Source of the DNA: a virus | Virus record (IMG/VR): IMGVR_UViG_3300037264_005251 | Span: 1-22,583 of that record | Direction: 5' to 3' (one strand) | DNA: 22,583 nucleotides | Part shown: piece after piece, positions 22,205 through 22,583 of the stretch | Layout of the letters: each line of letters begins with the position of its first letter | Position numbering within the stretch: position 1 is the first letter of the stretch | The notes under the pieces: model-generated | What the model saw: only the letters and a program-made list of their open reading frames with translations | Told to the model about the DNA's origin: nothing | Databases searched by the model: none | Position numbers and translations under genes: made by a program

Positions 22205-22282
22205 ACCTTTTTAAGAAAAAGCTTTACCAAAAATCGGGAAAGAAGCCATGAATTTGTTTAACAAAAAGTTTCACCAGAACGA

Positions 22283-22289
22283 TTTTTTT
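22283..22289 (+). terminator. T-run at the end of the plus-strand genes
   Basis: A run of seven T lies about 80 nt after the stop at 22204, in the convergent gap (22205-22334). Archaeal termination often uses T-runs with little RNA structure, so this is a candidate terminator. Before it only a weak CTTTTT/AAAAAG inverted repeat is visible. Confidence 0.45.
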
Positions 22290-22312
22290 ATAACTATCGA
22301 TCTATAACTATC
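22289..22312. repeat. Direct repeat TATAACTATC x2, 14 bp apart
   Basis: TATAACTATC occurs at 22289-22298 and 22303-22312 with GATC between. It lies in the convergent gap. It could be a protein-binding site or short iteron-like repeat; two copies only, so meaning is open. Confidence 0.6.
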
Positions 22313-22320
22313 CGGCGTTC

Positions 22321-22336
22321 GACATCGAGAGATGTC
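22321..22336. other. GACATC-GAGA-GATGTC hairpin at the 3' end of the DUF2080-like gene
   Basis: A perfect 6-bp stem with a 4-base loop overlaps the TGA of the minus-strand gene. On the plus strand the loop is GAGA, a stable GNRA tetraloop. No T-run follows on the minus strand. It may protect or end the short mRNA. Confidence 0.5.
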
Positions 22337-22523
22337 AATAAGGATGTTTAGCATCTTCTATTTTATCATCAATTAACTTTTCAATCGTCTTCCACGTCAT
22401 CGGTTTCGTTCCAAGATCTGAAGTATCGCTTATAACAACCTCTTTGCCTATAAGCTTCTTTGGGAGAACTATATGTGCGCTTCCTTTTCCAAATTTTTTA
22501 ACAACTTTGATTATGAGTTCCAT
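22335..22523 (-). CDS. DUF2080-like small DNA-binding protein (62 aa)
   Basis: The start MELIIKVVKKFGKGSAHIVL followed by PKKLIGKEVVI matches archaeal DUF2080 proteins (also described as transposon-encoded), which have an AbrB-like half domain with a conserved K.GNSAH..LPK...GK.V pattern. The C-terminal MTWKTIEKLIDDKIEDAK is an extra acidic helix. I choose the ATG at 22523, because a TTATAA box lies at -31 to -26, predicting a leaderless mRNA; an in-frame ATG at 22535 would add four residues. Three CATATGGA repeats over the promoter suggest self-control. Function unproven; a regulator of the virus or a mobile-element gene are both possible. Confidence 0.7.
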   Translation of the reverse strand: MELIIKVVKKFGKGSAHIVLPKKLIGKEVVISDTSDLGTKPMTWKTIEKLIDDKIEDAKHPY

Positions 22524-22548
22524 ATGGACATCCATATGTTTCCATATG
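22519..22548. repeat. Triple TCCATATG repeat (operator candidate)
   Basis: TCCATATG occurs at 22519-22526, 22531-22538 and 22541-22548 (spacing 12 and 10 bp, close to one helical turn). The repeats lie between the TATA box and the start codon of the DUF2080-like gene, and the last one includes the start. A repressor bound here would block initiation. Each unit contains the palindrome CATATG. Confidence 0.65.
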
Positions 22549-22554
22549 TTATAA
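22549..22554 (-). promoter_or_regulatory. Promoter of the DUF2080-like gene
   Basis: TTATAA at -31 to -26 from the ATG at 22523, with an A/G-rich BRE-like sequence (AGAGAAAAGC) upstream on the minus strand. The box directly abuts the CATATG repeats. Confidence 0.55.
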
Positions 22555-22583
22555 GCTTTTCTCTCTTGATTTGTCGTTTGAAC

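Noticed and set aside
1-22583. tRNA genes, CRISPR arrays, integrase or insertion sequences
   Set aside because: None seen on either strand: no cloverleaf with GTTCRA-type arm, no regularly spaced repeats with spacers, no recombinase motif. Thus lytic versus integrated state cannot be decided from this window.

Overview
The window carries the virion-assembly module of a tailed, siphovirus-like virus or provirus (Caudoviricetes, HK97-type head) that most likely infects an archaeon. The tailed-virus call rests on a colinear set of recognisable proteins: terminase, portal, prohead protease with scaffold, HK97-type capsid, connector and tail-completion proteins, tail tube, tail assembly chaperone with a frameshift arrangement, tape measure and tail tip. 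The archaeal call is an inference. Three transcription units start with TATA-like boxes whose first base lies 29-31 nt before an ATG, as in leaderless archaeal genes. There are also AbrB-type proteins and a DUF2080-like protein, which is mainly an archaeal family. Genes inside the operons instead use GGAGG-type ribosome binding sites and ATGA/TAATG overlaps. I cannot name the host; the base composition and small gene set would fit a DPANN or euryarchaeal host.

Layout. Positions 20604 down to 1 form one long minus-strand operon. In transcription order it encodes: a small-terminase candidate, large terminase, a GT-A glycosyltransferase, a coiled-coil protein and a ribbon-helix-helix protein, portal, two micro-genes (28 and 45 aa), a 121-aa unknown, prohead protease/scaffold, major capsid protein, an 88-aa Cys-rich protein (decoration candidate), a connector, a 553-aa repeat-rich surface protein, a 53-aa protein, a four-helix membrane protein, head closure, tail terminator and tail completion proteins, tail tube, a 94-aa protein, the chaperone pair with a likely programmed frameshift, a short tape measure, a distal tail candidate, an 1113-aa Cys-rich hub/tip protein, a 117-aa unknown, a 26-aa micro-gene, a 348-aa Cys-rich fibre and the start of a second glycosyltransferase cut by the window edge.

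Positions 20650 to 22204 run on the plus strand. A three-gene cassette (53-aa protein, AbrB-like regulator, 116-aa unknown) is followed by two tandem beta-rich surface-protein candidates with their own leaderless promoter. A T-run ends this side. A convergent DUF2080-like gene (22523-22335) with a triple CATATGGA repeat over its promoter closes the window.

Most unusual points: a sharp division of cysteine content (about 7% in the tail tip and fibre, 0-1 residue in tape measure, capsid, portal and protease); a +1/-2 frameshift signal in the tail chaperone; a 26-aa micro-gene that repeats the N-terminus of the following fibre gene and is stop/start-coupled on both sides; and two virus-borne glycosyltransferases.
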